Assembly (NCBI RefSeq): GCF_001006005.1
Contig: NZ_CP011254.1
Coordinates: 5,208,001 to 5,272,000, forward strand
Direction of reading: 5' to 3'
Source of the DNA: Serratia fonticola
GTDB lineage: Bacteria; Pseudomonadota; Gammaproteobacteria; Enterobacterales; Enterobacteriaceae
DNA length: 64,000 bases
The position numbers and the translations under genes are program-made. Of this stretch, positions 44,066 to 53,367 are shown one piece after another (positions within the stretch are counted from its first letter, which is position 1; each line of letters begins with the position of its first letter). The notes beneath the pieces were generated by a model that had not been told where the DNA came from, searched no databases, and saw nothing but the letters and a program-made list of their open reading frames with translations.

Positions 44066-44374
44066 TTAATAAGCATCTACTTGCGCAGTTGCTGCCCTCC
44101 TCACATTTCGCTCTTTCTTTAAGCCGAAACGCCAGGCGTTCAGCGTTCCCACCTGCCCGGCGCAGATTTGCAATGCGGCTTGAAGTGCCAGTGAGTAGCT
44201 GACTGCATCCCCCCATGTTGTTCCGTTCAGAACGGGTTTCTCGCAGGGGGTGAAGACAGATTCAGGGGGTAGCAGGACCAGCGGCTGCGGTACCGGATTT
44301 TGTGTCCGGCTGCAGGAGCTCAACAACAGCACCAGGCATATCGCGCTTGGCGCAATCATCATCTTTAATCGCAT
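44066..44374 (-). CDS. Rz1-like outer-membrane spanin lipoprotein
   Basis: From ATG 44374 (AAGGA ahead) the 102-residue product has a lipoprotein leader (MRLKMMIAPSAICLVLLLSSC) and a Pro-rich mature start (QNPVPQPLVLLPPE), as in o-spanins. It starts inside the Rz-like gene in another frame, the classic Rz/Rz1 nested arrangement. With Rz it would fuse the inner and outer membranes at the end of lysis. It is longer than most Rz1 proteins. Confidence 0.75.
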   Translation of the reverse strand: MRLKMMIAPSAICLVLLLSSCSRTQNPVPQPLVLLPPESVFTPCEKPVLNGTTWGDAVSYSLALQAALQICAGQVGTLNAWRFGLKKERNVRRAATAQVDAY

Positions 44375-44645
44375 CCCGTAATTTCCTTTCGTTGGCGGTG
44401 GCCTGCTGGCGCAGCTGCTGTTCATTCTGCAACTGGGCGGCCATCAGTGCGCGGTTGCTGGCGTCACTTGCCTGCATTACGCCAATCAATGCGGTTTGCT
44501 GTTCCAGTAGCTTTCCCTGGTTACTTACCGTTTCCCGCGCTAAATCCAACCGGCTGGATAATGTCGCGCCGTTGAATGCCAGAATAATGGCGGTAACCAG
44601 CAGGCCTAACAGCGCCGCATTCTTCCAACCAGCCAACCAGCTCAT
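44262..44645 (-). CDS. Rz-like inner-membrane spanin
   Basis: The 127-residue protein has one N-terminal membrane segment (NAALLGLLVTAIILAFNGATL) and a long periplasmic coiled coil (LDLARETVSNQGKLLEQQTALIG ... QLQNEQQLRQQATANERKLRDAI), typical of i-spanins. It overlaps the endolysin gene by four bases upstream and contains the start of the Rz1-like gene. Confidence 0.8.
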   Translation of the reverse strand: MSWLAGWKNAALLGLLVTAIILAFNGATLSSRLDLARETVSNQGKLLEQQTALIGVMQASDASNRALMAAQLQNEQQLRQQATANERKLRDAIKDDDCAKRDMPGAVVELLQPDTKSGTAAAGPATP

Positions 44646-45268
44646 GCCAACGCCTTGCTGGCGATTGCGAACCGCGCTTTCCGGTCATCGATGCCGTTCA
44701 GGCCGCCGTTGATCACCTTCGTGACTTTATCGACGTCAGCACCAAACCGGCCGCATTTATTCGCTGACCAAAACCATCCGGCGGCGCGCATTGCATATTC
44801 GTCACGCTCAAGCAACTCGGGCACCTGCACAAAGTCAGCTTTCAATGCGGCACTGCAGGCGCGGTAATTATCTAACCCGGTGATCTGCGGAATTCCGCGC
44901 CCGCGGTACTTCCAGCCGTCTTTTGGCCCTTTATTCCCGATGCGTCCGCCATATACCAGATTGGCAATAGCTTCCTGCTGGGCGCTTTGTTTAACTGTGC
45001 GCCCCAACATTTTGCACTGATATTCAGTCAGCCTTTTGGCCTTTGACAGAGGACCGAAAGTTTTCATTAGGCCATTTACATCGTAATTCAGCGATTCGAC
45101 TACCCTGGTGAATCCGGCTGACTCATGGCCGAACTGGGCGATAAACATCGCCTGATCTACTGCTGAGGTGATGCCGAACTCTTTAAAAGTGGCGTCGATA
45201 TGCGGAAACCAGCGCGTAGCTAATCCGGCGCCGATGTTGGCCGCCAGTTGGAATTGATCTTTTGTCAT
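44642..45268 (-). CDS. Glycoside hydrolase 19 (chitinase-class) endolysin
   Basis: A 208-residue muramidase-like endolysin of the GH19 family: AMFIAQFGHESAGFTRVVESLNYDVNGLMKTFG with the catalytic Glu in GHESAGF, YGGRIGNKGPKDGWKYRGRGIPQITGLDNY, and a final TKVINGGLNG. No signal peptide, so it needs the holin encoded just upstream. It cleaves peptidoglycan glycan strands. Confidence 0.9.
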   Translation of the reverse strand: MTKDQFQLAANIGAGLATRWFPHIDATFKEFGITSAVDQAMFIAQFGHESAGFTRVVESLNYDVNGLMKTFGPLSKAKRLTEYQCKMLGRTVKQSAQQEAIANLVYGGRIGNKGPKDGWKYRGRGIPQITGLDNYRACSAALKADFVQVPELLERDEYAMRAAGWFWSANKCGRFGADVDKVTKVINGGLNGIDDRKARFAIASKALA

Positions 45269-45272
45269 TTTT

Positions 45273-45683
45273 TTATTCCTGAGAGGGAGAATCCTGGTCT
45301 TTCTTTTCTTTCGCCGGGCCTAGCTTTGTATTGGCCACCCGTAGGACGAATTCCTTGATTGCTGACAGCCCGAACATACCGACCATGCAGCTGACAGCGA
45401 TCTCAACCTTACCGGCGGCAATAGTGGCCATGGAGCCGTTAAGCCAAGGAATGGAGTGAACCAAAAAAATAATGACTGGGGCGATCGCCGGGCTTATCGA
45501 TACCCCAACAATCCCACACACAAGAGCCTCACCTATACCGGCCCTGATTTTACCGCCTCCCCACACAACGCGCCGGAACGCTACGACAAACGCGACGAAA
45601 AAACCGTTGATGCCTGTCGAGTAGTGGTAATAGAAGGCCGCAACGGCTGCGAGCCAGCTTGGATCCTTTTCAGGCATCTTCAT
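45273..45683 (-). CDS. Holin of the lysis cassette
   Basis: The 136-residue membrane protein has about three hydrophobic segments (AVAAFYYHYSTGINGFFVAFVVAFRRVV, EALVCGIVGVSISPAIAPVIIFLVHSIPWL, KVEIAVSCMVGMFGLSAIKEFVLRV) and a charged tail (KEKKDQDSPSQE), as in lambdoid-type holins. It is the first gene of holin-endolysin-Rz-Rz1, with a four-base gap to the endolysin. An inverted repeat (AGCCTGA...TCAGGCT, 45758-45784) lies upstream. Confidence 0.82.
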   Translation of the reverse strand: MKMPEKDPSWLAAVAAFYYHYSTGINGFFVAFVVAFRRVVWGGGKIRAGIGEALVCGIVGVSISPAIAPVIIFLVHSIPWLNGSMATIAAGKVEIAVSCMVGMFGLSAIKEFVLRVANTKLGPAKEKKDQDSPSQE

Positions 45684-45830
45684 AACCTCCCCCTGCCGGG
45701 GCTTAGCCCGATCGCCGGGTGGTAGAAATAAAAAAAGCCACCAACTGGCAGCCTTGAGAGCCTGATTACTTTTTATCTCAGGCTGTGGTGGTATCTTGAT
45801 AGTGCTTAATCAATCAAGAAGGGAAAATTA

Positions 45831-46274
45831 ATGAGTCCAATTCATACTTTATGGCATGTCATTAAATCAAGAGTCTGCGAGAATCGCGGCCTCAGCCATT
45901 CAGCATTCCACGAGGGAAGTGAGCAAGTTAGTTGCATCAAAAACCGCTCACTCCAGATATTCATACTGGAAATGATATTGCATAAACACCGCCAGCAGTA
46001 CGCTACTGCCTTTGAGCCGCTGAAAAATGAAAAAGCACTACACCATCTCATCTTCACCAAAACCATGTGGAAGCCTTCTGAAATCAGGCAGCTCTCGTTA
46101 GCAGATTCACTATTTATAATTCAGGACGAACTTAGAATTGATAAGCTACCTGCTGATATCGCACCCTTTATCGAGAGCCTTAACCTACCAGCTGTTGCTT
46201 TTATTTTTGAGCATCTCCTTGATGAGGATTGGGTTCCCAAGGAAAACTCAATTTTTCTGGCTTCAATGAAGTAG
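45831..46274 (+). CDS. Phage-associated protein of the ECs1072 type
   Basis: The 147-residue protein ends FTKTMWKPSEIRQLSLADSLFIIQDELRIDKLPADIAPFIESL ... EHLLDEDWVPKENSIFL, which I recognise as the family usually named ECs1072 phage-associated protein in enterobacterial prophages. Function unknown, soluble. It lies divergent from the holin gene and overlaps the next minus-strand gene at its 3' end by 74 bp. Confidence 0.7.
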   Translation: MSPIHTLWHVIKSRVCENRGLSHSAFHEGSEQVSCIKNRSLQIFILEMILHKHRQQYATAFEPLKNEKALHHLIFTKTMWKPSEIRQLSLADSLFIIQDELRIDKLPADIAPFIESLNLPAVAFIFEHLLDEDWVPKENSIFLASMK

Positions 46275-46440
46275 CATAACGTTCTAAGACAGTGTCAACC
46301 TCTGTGAGTCGCTTAATCAAAGCGGCTCTTTCTGAAACCAACCGGTTGTAATGGCTAAGGTGCAACTTTTGCTGATTTAGCCAATCTTCCAACTGTTCCG
46401 GTGTCATGCCAGGATTGTAAAAGTACGGTTCATTCTGCAT
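46201..46440 (-). CDS. Small conserved helical protein (79 aa)
   Basis: ATG 46440 follows TGAGG at a good distance and gives MQNEPYFYNPGMTPEQLEDWLNQQKLHLSHYNRLVSERAALIKRL, an acidic, coiled-coil-like protein. No function known. Its last 74 bases are antisense to the end of the ECs1072-type gene. Confidence 0.55.
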   Translation of the reverse strand: MQNEPYFYNPGMTPEQLEDWLNQQKLHLSHYNRLVSERAALIKRLTEVDTVLERYATSLKPEKLSFPWEPNPHQGDAQK

Positions 46441-46569
46441 ATGTTTTTCCTCAGGCACTTATCCAGTTAAGGGGGCAACGCATTAGCGAAGTCCTGATAT
46501 GAAACAGCCCCGGACTATGCCGAGGCTGTTTCCCCCATGAAAGACATTCACTAAAACCCAATTTTAATT

Positions 46570-47238
46570 TTATAAAATCACTGCAGCCGGTTTAATTTCT
46601 TTCATTGCATCATGCATCCTTTGAGCCGCCTTCTCCAATAAGTTAACCCAATAAGAAATCCTTTCAAGATCTTTTATTGGTATATATAAATCATGGTGAC
46701 CAATTTTAATATTTAACTCAACCCCATAGCTTATGTTTTCAACAAAGTGATTTAGCTGCCCAGATAAATATAAAATCTTAGCCATTGCCTCTATCACTTC
46801 CTTGGATTTTATTTTATCTATATTTTCAAGAACAAAATTAAAATCAGAAGGGATTTTTATCTTATATTGCATGATAACATTTAAAGAAACCTTCTCATGA
46901 TTATTTTTTTTGAAGCTACTTAACTGAACGAGAATATCATTATTTCTATGCTCGATAAAACTAAGGAACTCCGCTGATAATATCTTTGCTCTCAAAATCA
47001 CATTGTCAGAAATTTTAATTGACAACTTTTCGTCTTTTTCTTTTATAGCATTAACATTAGCGAAAGCTGAATGATGCGCCACCATAGCGGCTATCAATGC
47101 AATAAGAGCGGCTATCACAACTTGAAATTTGCTACCACCACAGTATATCAAAAGTAAAATAATTAACGCTATAAAAACACCCGAGAAAGATCTCGAATAC
47201 TTTTTATTGCTGAGATAAAAATGCGCATAGTAACTCAA
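46570..47238 (-). CDS. Membrane protein of unknown function
   Basis: The 222-residue protein has two membrane segments near the N-terminus (SGVFIALIILLLIYCG and FQVVIAALIALIAAMVAH) and a Lys/Ile/Asn-rich cytoplasmic helical domain (IKISDNVILRAKILSAEFLSFIEHRNNDI ...). The only usable in-frame starts are TTG 47238, which AGGAAGG touches directly, or an internal codon, so the exact start is uncertain. Base composition is much more AT-rich than the flanks, pointing to acquisition, as part of the phage-like segment. Confidence 0.6.
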   Translation of the reverse strand: MSYYAHFYLSNKKYSRSFSGVFIALIILLLIYCGGSKFQVVIAALIALIAAMVAHHSAFANVNAIKEKDEKLSIKISDNVILRAKILSAEFLSFIEHRNNDILVQLSSFKKNNHEKVSLNVIMQYKIKIPSDFNFVLENIDKIKSKEVIEAMAKILYLSGQLNHFVENISYGVELNIKIGHHDLYIPIKDLERISYWVNLLEKAAQRMHDAMKEIKPAAVIL

Positions 47239-48009
47239 CCTTCCTGTATAAAATTATAATTGGCAAAGCTAAATGACGCGTTTGCATCCAAAAGGGGATT
47301 TATCCTCGCCTTCCCCTTTGTTCTATAACCTAAAAGGAACCTCCCAACAGAGGTTCCTTTTGTCGATTAAGCTACCAACTATGTAACCACTCTCATCACG
47401 TTACAACATATTTTTCGGACCGAGGGAGCTAGGCATCAGAAAGGTGAAGTGCCATAAATGCAAAAACCCGCTCAATTGGCGGGTTCCTTTTTGATTTGTC
47501 GCTGCGGATATAACTTCGCGAAGCTTATATGAATTTACTCAATTTGCGCGCAAAATCAACGCTTATATCTGTCTGCATCAAAATTAAATGCATCGCTTAT
47601 CGGTAGATACATCATGAACTCTGCCGTTTTCAGCCAGACATCGATCCGCGTCTCACACGTCCGCAGGCACCAATTACGAGGGGTAAAGAATACGTGATGC
47701 TGTAAAAGGCCGAGTATAGGAATTCGTGGAAATTTCGTGGATGTCGTTTTTTATCATTACAAATCAAAAAGATAAAAAAAGACCGAGTACGATTCCTATA
47801 CTCGGTCTAGGGAAAGGGCTCTTGGGAGAGAGCCGTGCGCTAAAAGTTGGCATTTATGCAAGGTTTGTTCAACCGTGCATTCTAAGAATAGTCTAAGGTG
47901 CAAGTTTTGCCAGCCCAGCGCACACAAGTGATAGTTACAAACAGAAATTAATTACGTACATCTCGTCACCACCCGTAAACTTTTGCATAAGTATCGGGTG
48001 GTTAGCTGA
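47239..48009. other. Gene-poor region with three hairpin terminators and a large inverted repeat
   Basis: Terminator-like hairpins: AAAAGGAACCTC...GAGGTTCCTTTT (47332-47361), AACCCGC...GCGGGTT followed by CCTTTTTG (47465-47485), and on the minus strand GACCGAGTA...TACTCGGTC followed by seven U (47774-47807). The last one is also mirrored at 47709-47727 (GGCCGAGTATAGGAATTCG), making a roughly 100-bp inverted pair. TATAACTTCGCGAAGCTTATA lies at about 47508-47529. A minus-strand reading of about 60 codons ending at 47556 (RNWCLRTCETRIDVWLKTAE) may be a gene remnant. This is the probable border of the acquired lysis segment. Confidence 0.5.
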
Positions 48010-48351
48010 TTAGTCAGCACACAGTTTTTCTGCTCTTTCGCGGAAAGGTTGCACGCTCATTTTCTGGCCGGGATGGTTGGCATCATCCAGCAGGATCACA
48101 TCCAACGATTGGGCACGCTGCTGCCCCGCTTTCACCTGTGCTTCAGCTGCTTCATTGAGCGGATACTGCATCAGGGTGCTGTTGTTGAGCACGAACAAGG
48201 CGGCCCCTTTGCGGCATTGCAGCGTGACCTCCTCTTTGGTGAACGCCCACTGTTTGCCGTACTCCAGCTTAGTGACATTAACCAGCTTATCTGCCGCCAG
48301 CGCGCTCGACGCCGTTGCCAGCAGCGCAATACCAAGAATTACAGATTTCAT
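48010..48351 (-). CDS. yebY: YebY, exported DUF2511 protein of the copper operon
   Basis: From ATG 48351 the 113-residue product has a Sec leader (MKSVILGIALLATASSALA) and the DUF2511 pattern (VNVTKLEYGKQWAFTKEEVTLQCRKGAALFVLNNSTLMQYPLNEAAE). Two Cys (LQCRKG and KLCAD) may form a disulfide. Third gene of yobA-yebZ-yebY on the minus strand; function unknown but linked to copper by context. Confidence 0.9.
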   Translation of the reverse strand: MKSVILGIALLATASSALAADKLVNVTKLEYGKQWAFTKEEVTLQCRKGAALFVLNNSTLMQYPLNEAAEAQVKAGQQRAQSLDVILLDDANHPGQKMSVQPFRERAEKLCAD

Positions 48352-48420
48352 GTTTTTGGCCTTAAGTTGCGATTTAAATCGATTTTCCCGCAGTTTGGGG
48401 GCATCCGGCAAGGCGCAATG

Positions 48421-49302
48421 TCATACCGGTGCATAGGTTGCAAATAAACTCACCAACAGCAGCACCGCTGCGCCCAACGCCACCTCAAGCCAGCAGGCGA
48501 TTACCACCCCGCGCTGTGCCAGATTGGGGGGGGTACGCATCGCAGGGACGATAACGTAACGGTTGGCCAATGCCACCATCACCATCAGTGCCACCAGCCC
48601 GACTTTGACTAACAGCAAACGCTGATAGGCGGAGCCGAGATCGACTGGCCAGCGTCCAAGGATAATCAGGCTGTTGATTATGCCCGTGACGATCACTAGC
48701 ACCACGGCAACATGGCCCCAGCGAGAGAAACGGATCAGGGTGGCGATAGCATCACTACGCCACTGCGGTTGTGGCAAGTAGCGCAGGCAAAGCAACAACG
48801 GTAATAGGCTGCCGAACCAGTAGCCTGCCGCTAACAGGTGCAAGGCGTGGTTAACTCGGTGTGCAATTCCCAATATGCCCGCATGCATCGCCGCATGGCC
48901 GATAAACGCCATGTTGATCAGTAGCAGTGCCGAGCACAGAGCCAGCGCTTGCCCCCGCTTTGCCGCAGGCAACAGCAAGGCTAACAAGGCCAGCAGGGAA
49001 AAACCCAGATGCCAGCGCCAGGCCTCACCAAAGGTGGTGCCCAACACCGCCCACCAAATGCTCAATTGCCAGGTATCCGCCCAGCCATCGCCCATCAATC
49101 CGGCCTGAATGGCCAGCATCAGCAAAGCGGTTAATGCGGAGATCCAGGTCGAGGCGAGCAGCAGCGGGCGCAAATCGCGGGTGATTATCGGGGAGAGGCG
49201 CTGTGGCGACAGGACGGCGGTGAACAGGCTGACACCAAACATCAGCATCACCGCCGTAAAGTGCACAAAGCGACACAGCACAAACAGGGTCGCCAGAGTC
49301 AT
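48421..49302 (-). CDS. yebZ: YebZ, CopD-family copper membrane protein
   Basis: A 293-residue inner-membrane protein with eight hydrophobic segments and CopD-type His/Met-rich helices (FVLCRFVHFTAVMLMFGVSLF, FIGHAAMHAGILGIAHRVNHALHLLAAGYWFGSLLPLLL). It is thought to move copper into the cell with the CopC-like YobA. It starts three bases after the yobA stop. Confidence 0.92.
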   Translation of the reverse strand: MTLATLFVLCRFVHFTAVMLMFGVSLFTAVLSPQRLSPIITRDLRPLLLASTWISALTALLMLAIQAGLMGDGWADTWQLSIWWAVLGTTFGEAWRWHLGFSLLALLALLLPAAKRGQALALCSALLLINMAFIGHAAMHAGILGIAHRVNHALHLLAAGYWFGSLLPLLLCLRYLPQPQWRSDAIATLIRFSRWGHVAVVLVIVTGIINSLIILGRWPVDLGSAYQRLLLVKVGLVALMVMVALANRYVIVPAMRTPPNLAQRGVVIACWLEVALGAAVLLLVSLFATYAPV

Positions 49303-49305
49303 GGC

Positions 49306-49689
49306 TTAGTTAACGGTAAAGCTGTACTGACCTTTGGTTTTATGACCGTCAACGGAAACCACGTGCCAGCTAACCTGGTATTTCCCCGCAGCCAGTTCAC
49401 TTTCAATCGGTACGTTAATCTGGGTGTTGTTGCTTGGATCCAGATCCAGCTTGCCGGTTTTAACCACGGCGTTATCTGGGCCGGTCACTTTGACACCGCT
49501 GAAGTTAGGCTCAATGCCTTCGGAGAAATTCAGCGTCAGCACTTTTGGCGCAGAGCTGACGGTGGCGTCTGCCGCCGGAGTCTGTACTTTCAGGTGGGCA
49601 TGCGCCAACGCCTGCTGAGAAGACAAGCCGACAAACAGCACGAAAATGGTGGAAAGCAGGCGATAGGATGAACGAATTTTAGCGATCAC
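49306..49689 (-). CDS. yobA: YobA, periplasmic CopC-family copper-binding protein
   Basis: GTG 49689 follows AAAGGACTCCTCC, giving 127 residues with a Sec leader ending in QALA. The mature N-terminus HAHLKVQTPAADATVSSAPKVLTLNFSEGIEPNFSGVKV has the N-terminal His copper ligand of CopC, and VVSVDGHKTKGQYSF supplies Asp/His near the end. It delivers copper to YebZ. A longer reading from TTG 49707 is possible. Confidence 0.92.
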   Translation of the reverse strand: MIAKIRSSYRLLSTIFVLFVGLSSQQALAHAHLKVQTPAADATVSSAPKVLTLNFSEGIEPNFSGVKVTGPDNAVVKTGKLDLDPSNNTQINVPIESELAAGKYQVSWHVVSVDGHKTKGQYSFTVN

Positions 49690-49930
49690 GGAGGAGTCCT
49701 TTATCAATTATGTAGGTGATAAGGGCCAAGACCGGTTACGCGGAGCGATGTTTCCGCAGCCTCAACCCACCACTGTGATTGCGCCACGGGTAAACAGCAG
49801 AAGGAGTGGGTAACTCACTGTTATAACTCTCTACCTCCCGGTAGCGTATCGCGTTAAATCATAACGACGGTGAATCGGCAAGTCGAGCACATCACTGATA
49901 TTTTGCGATCTGGCAGCACGTATCGCTATA

Positions 49931-50105
49931 GCAGTTCGATAAACGCAGGGCAAAAAAACCGCATACGGTGAAAAGTACACGGCTAATTGATTCGCTGAAC
50001 GGGCGCAGCATGCAGCGCCCCTACGTATCAGGCTTGGCTATCGCTATAATATCGCCGTAAATTTAGAGCAAAAAAAACCGCGTACGGTGAAAAGTACGCG
50101 GTTTT
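49931..50105. repeat. Duplicated ftnA terminator flanking a short palindromic repeat
   Basis: The active-looking hairpin AAAACCGCGTAC-GGTGAAAA-GTACGCGGTTTT (50069-50106) ends ftnA transcription. A decayed copy (AAAACCGCATAC-GGTGAAAA-GTACACGG, about 49953-49982) lies upstream, preceded like the first by TATCGCTATA. Between them is the palindrome GGGCGCAGCATGCAGCGCCC (50001-50020). The arrangement looks like a roughly 100-bp tandem duplication containing the repeat. Confidence 0.7.
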
Positions 50106-50129
50106 CAGATTGATGACAAAAGCGGGTTA

Positions 50130-50648
50130 TCAGGCCTGGCCGTTACCGCTTACTGCCTCAGCACCCATTCTCTTCAGATCTTTATCAATGAAGAACAGTG
50201 CCTTGCCGCTGCTGCCTACCAGCGCCAACTTGTCCAATACGGATTTGAACAGCTTCTCTTCTTCGTGCTGCTCGGCAACATACCATTGCAGGAAGTTGAA
50301 GGTTGAGTAGTCTTGTGTGGTCATTGCCACGTGCGCCAGTTCATTGATTTGACGAGTGATCAGTTGCTCATGCTCGTAAGTCTGCTGGAAAACGTCCGCC
50401 AGTGATTCAAACTCTACCGGCGGTGCAGAAATGCTGCCGATCAGTGGCAACGCCCCGGTATCACTGAGGTAGTCGAACAGACGCTGCATGTGCTGCATCT
50501 CTTCGCGTGAATGTTCTTTAAGGAATGCGGCAGCCCCTTCGAAGCCTTTATCGCTGCACCAGGCGCTCATTTGCAAATACAAATTGGCGGAATAGAATTC
50601 CAGATTCAGTTGCTCATTCAGTTTCGTGGTCATTGCTTGCGTTAGCAT
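50130..50648 (-). CDS. ftnA: Ferritin FtnA
   Basis: The 172-residue iron-storage protein has the ferroxidase ligands in [20 protein letters not shown] (Glu17), [16 protein letters not shown] (Glu50, His53) and [14 protein letters not shown]. It oxidises Fe(II) and stores it in a 24-mer. The C-terminus ([11 protein letters not shown]) is slightly longer than E. coli FtnA. A Fur-box-like sequence lies 160 bp upstream, in line with Fur-dependent control. Confidence 0.95.
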   Translation of the reverse strand: MLTQAMTTKLNEQLNLEFYSANLYLQMSAWCSDKGFEGAAAFLKEHSREEMQHMQRLFDYLSDTGALPLIGSISAPPVEFESLADVFQQTYEHEQLITRQINELAHVAMTTQDYSTFNFLQWYVAEQHEEEKLFKSVLDKLALVGSSGKALFFIDKDLKRMGAEAVSGNGQA

Positions 50649-50805
50649 GAGGATCCCTATTATTTTTGCAGGTCATAAACTTAATTGACCGCATTATGCC
50701 TTGATTAACACAAAATAAAAACACTTGATTTACATTCATTTATTTAAATGACAATTAACCATTAAAATCAACAGATTAAGAAATCAACGAAATTTAACAT
50801 CAAAT

Positions 50806-50825
50806 TATTATGATAATCATTTTCA
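50806..50825. promoter_or_regulatory. Fur-box-like site upstream of ftnA and holE
   Basis: TTATGATAATCATTTTC matches the Fur consensus core TAATGATAATCATTATC at 15 of 17 positions. It lies in a very AT-rich region (50690-50900) between divergent ftnA and holE, where H-NS and Fur control ftnA in E. coli. Confidence 0.65.
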
Positions 50826-51037
50826 TCTTTATATTTACAGTAAGACGAATCATTCTTATTTAACAAAATAAACCAATGGCATTACGCTTAAATATTATAT
50901 CACCCTGTTTTTTGTAATGACTCTAAGCCCAAAGTCTGAAGATCATAGGGATATGTTGGTTTGAGAAGCTTGCCAAGTGCGGCACGGTAGATTACCTTCT
51001 GCGCTGAGTTGCCGTTACACAATAGAAGGAGGATCCC

Positions 51038-51268
51038 ATGGGTTACAATCTGGCAGAGCTTTCCAAAGACGATATGGACAAGGTGAACGTTGATCTGGCC
51101 GCGTCTGGAGTGGCATTCAAGGAACGCTACAATATGCCGGTGATCCCTGAGATGGTGGAACGTGAGCAGCCAAAGCATCTGCAGGACTACTTTCGCGAGC
51201 GTGTGATGCACTATCGCGTCGAATCACACAAATTCTCTCGCCTGCCTTACGAACCTAAAATGAAGTAA
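51038..51268 (+). CDS. holE: DNA polymerase III theta subunit HolE
   Basis: The 76-residue protein contains the near-invariant stretch [23 protein letters not shown] and ends [10 protein letters not shown], as E. coli theta does. It stabilises the epsilon proofreading subunit. AGGAGG at 51027-51032 precedes the ATG. Confidence 0.97.
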   Translation: MGYNLAELSKDDMDKVNVDLAASGVAFKERYNMPVIPEMVEREQPKHLQDYFRERVMHYRVESHKFSRLPYEPKMK

Positions 51269-51270
51269 TG

Positions 51271-52423
<1,153 letters not shown>

Positions 52424-52505
52424 TCATCAAAGCCGAAGCCGCTCATCAGGTCAACGGTAAAACGCTAAAACCTCCACCTATACCAACATGTTAGTGTGCG
52501 TTTGC

Positions 52506-52943
52506 TCAAAATGAAGTCGACTTGCTTTTACGCATATGGGGTTCGCGCATTTCTTGTGCGGTTTTGGCTTCAATACTCAACTCTGCCGTGGGGCGCAATA
52601 ACAGGCGTGGCAGGCCGATAGGCTCACCCGTTTCAAGACAATATCCGAAATCACCGGTTTCCAGGCGCTGCAGGGCGGCGGCCATCTTGGGTAACAGGCG
52701 GGTTTCCCGATCCAATTGGCGGAACAGTAGGCGCAGATCTTCTTCGCGCGCGGCTTTATCCGCTTCGTCACCGCTAATATCGCCGCTGTCGATATCACGT
52801 TTCAACACGTCGATGTGCTGCCAGAGTTTTTGTTGCTCGTCCAAAAGGCGTTGGCGGAAAAACGCCCGCTGCTCCGTATTCATGTAATCAGATTCTGGCA
52901 TCGCCAGCAGTTGTTGCTCGCTTAATAATGTCATGACTGTCAT
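52506..52943 (-). CDS. DksA/TraR-family protein lacking most zinc ligands
   Basis: From ATG 52943 (GGAG ahead) the 145-residue protein has the DksA coiled coil (RAFFRQRLLDEQQKLWQHIDVLKRDI) with acidic tip DEADKAAREEDLRL and the C-terminal finger GYCLETGEPIGLPRLLLRPTAELSIEAKTAQEM. Of four zinc cysteines only the first remains (C, T, S, A), as in zinc-independent DksA2-type proteins. It probably modulates RNA polymerase with ppGpp. It is not canonical DksA. Confidence 0.85.
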   Translation of the reverse strand: MTVMTLLSEQQLLAMPESDYMNTEQRAFFRQRLLDEQQKLWQHIDVLKRDIDSGDISGDEADKAAREEDLRLLFRQLDRETRLLPKMAAALQRLETGDFGYCLETGEPIGLPRLLLRPTAELSIEAKTAQEMREPHMRKSKSTSF

Positions 52944-53128
52944 GGCACACTCCGTGTACATAAGTTTGTTACATTATAACATTTTTAACACATAAAGGTT
53001 AATAATAAATAATCATTGGATAAACAAGGCGTTGACGTTTCCATACCCTTTGCTGCTTGCATATGATGGCCGCTAGGGGGTTAATGGTTCAGCAAGCCAC
53101 CCAACCATAGGTTAACCAAGAGGCCATC

Positions 53129-53245
53129 ATGAGTAAGGGAATGGACAGCAAGAAAAATGCGAAGAAGAAGCCGTTGAAAACCCCAGCCGAGAAAAAAGCG
53201 GAGAAACGTTCCAAAAAAGGACAGGCGTCTGCATCTGGTGAGTAA
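53129..53245 (+). CDS. Small lysine-rich protein (38 aa)
   Basis: MSKGMDSKKNAKKKPLKTPA, then EKKAEKRSKKGQASASGE: about 40% Lys, unstructured, no signal. The sequence upstream (AGAGGCC) gives a modest ribosome site and a terminator follows 22 bp after the stop, so it has the layout of a real short gene. It may bind nucleic acid; function unknown. Confidence 0.65.
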   Translation: MSKGMDSKKNAKKKPLKTPAEKKAEKRSKKGQASASGE

Positions 53246-53265
53246 ATCAGTTTCTGACCGTAGTT

Positions 53266-53290
53266 AAACCCGCCGAGGCGGGTTTTTTGT
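53266..53290 (+). terminator. Rho-independent terminator after the lysine-rich gene
   Basis: AACCCGC-CGAG-GCGGGTT followed by TTTT. Confidence 0.85.
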
Positions 53291-53367
53291 TGCCTGCGAA
53301 AAGACAGGTTGGCATCGCAACCCCATATCGTTAAGCTAGGGAGTAGACTTTAGCTGGGAACATCATG

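Noticed and set aside
47508..47529. loxP-like or telomere-resolution site (TATAACTTCGCGAAGCTTATA)
   Set aside because: Only a short ATAACTTCG core matches lox-type sites. No cognate recombinase or protelomerase gene is near, so it is noted only as a palindrome.
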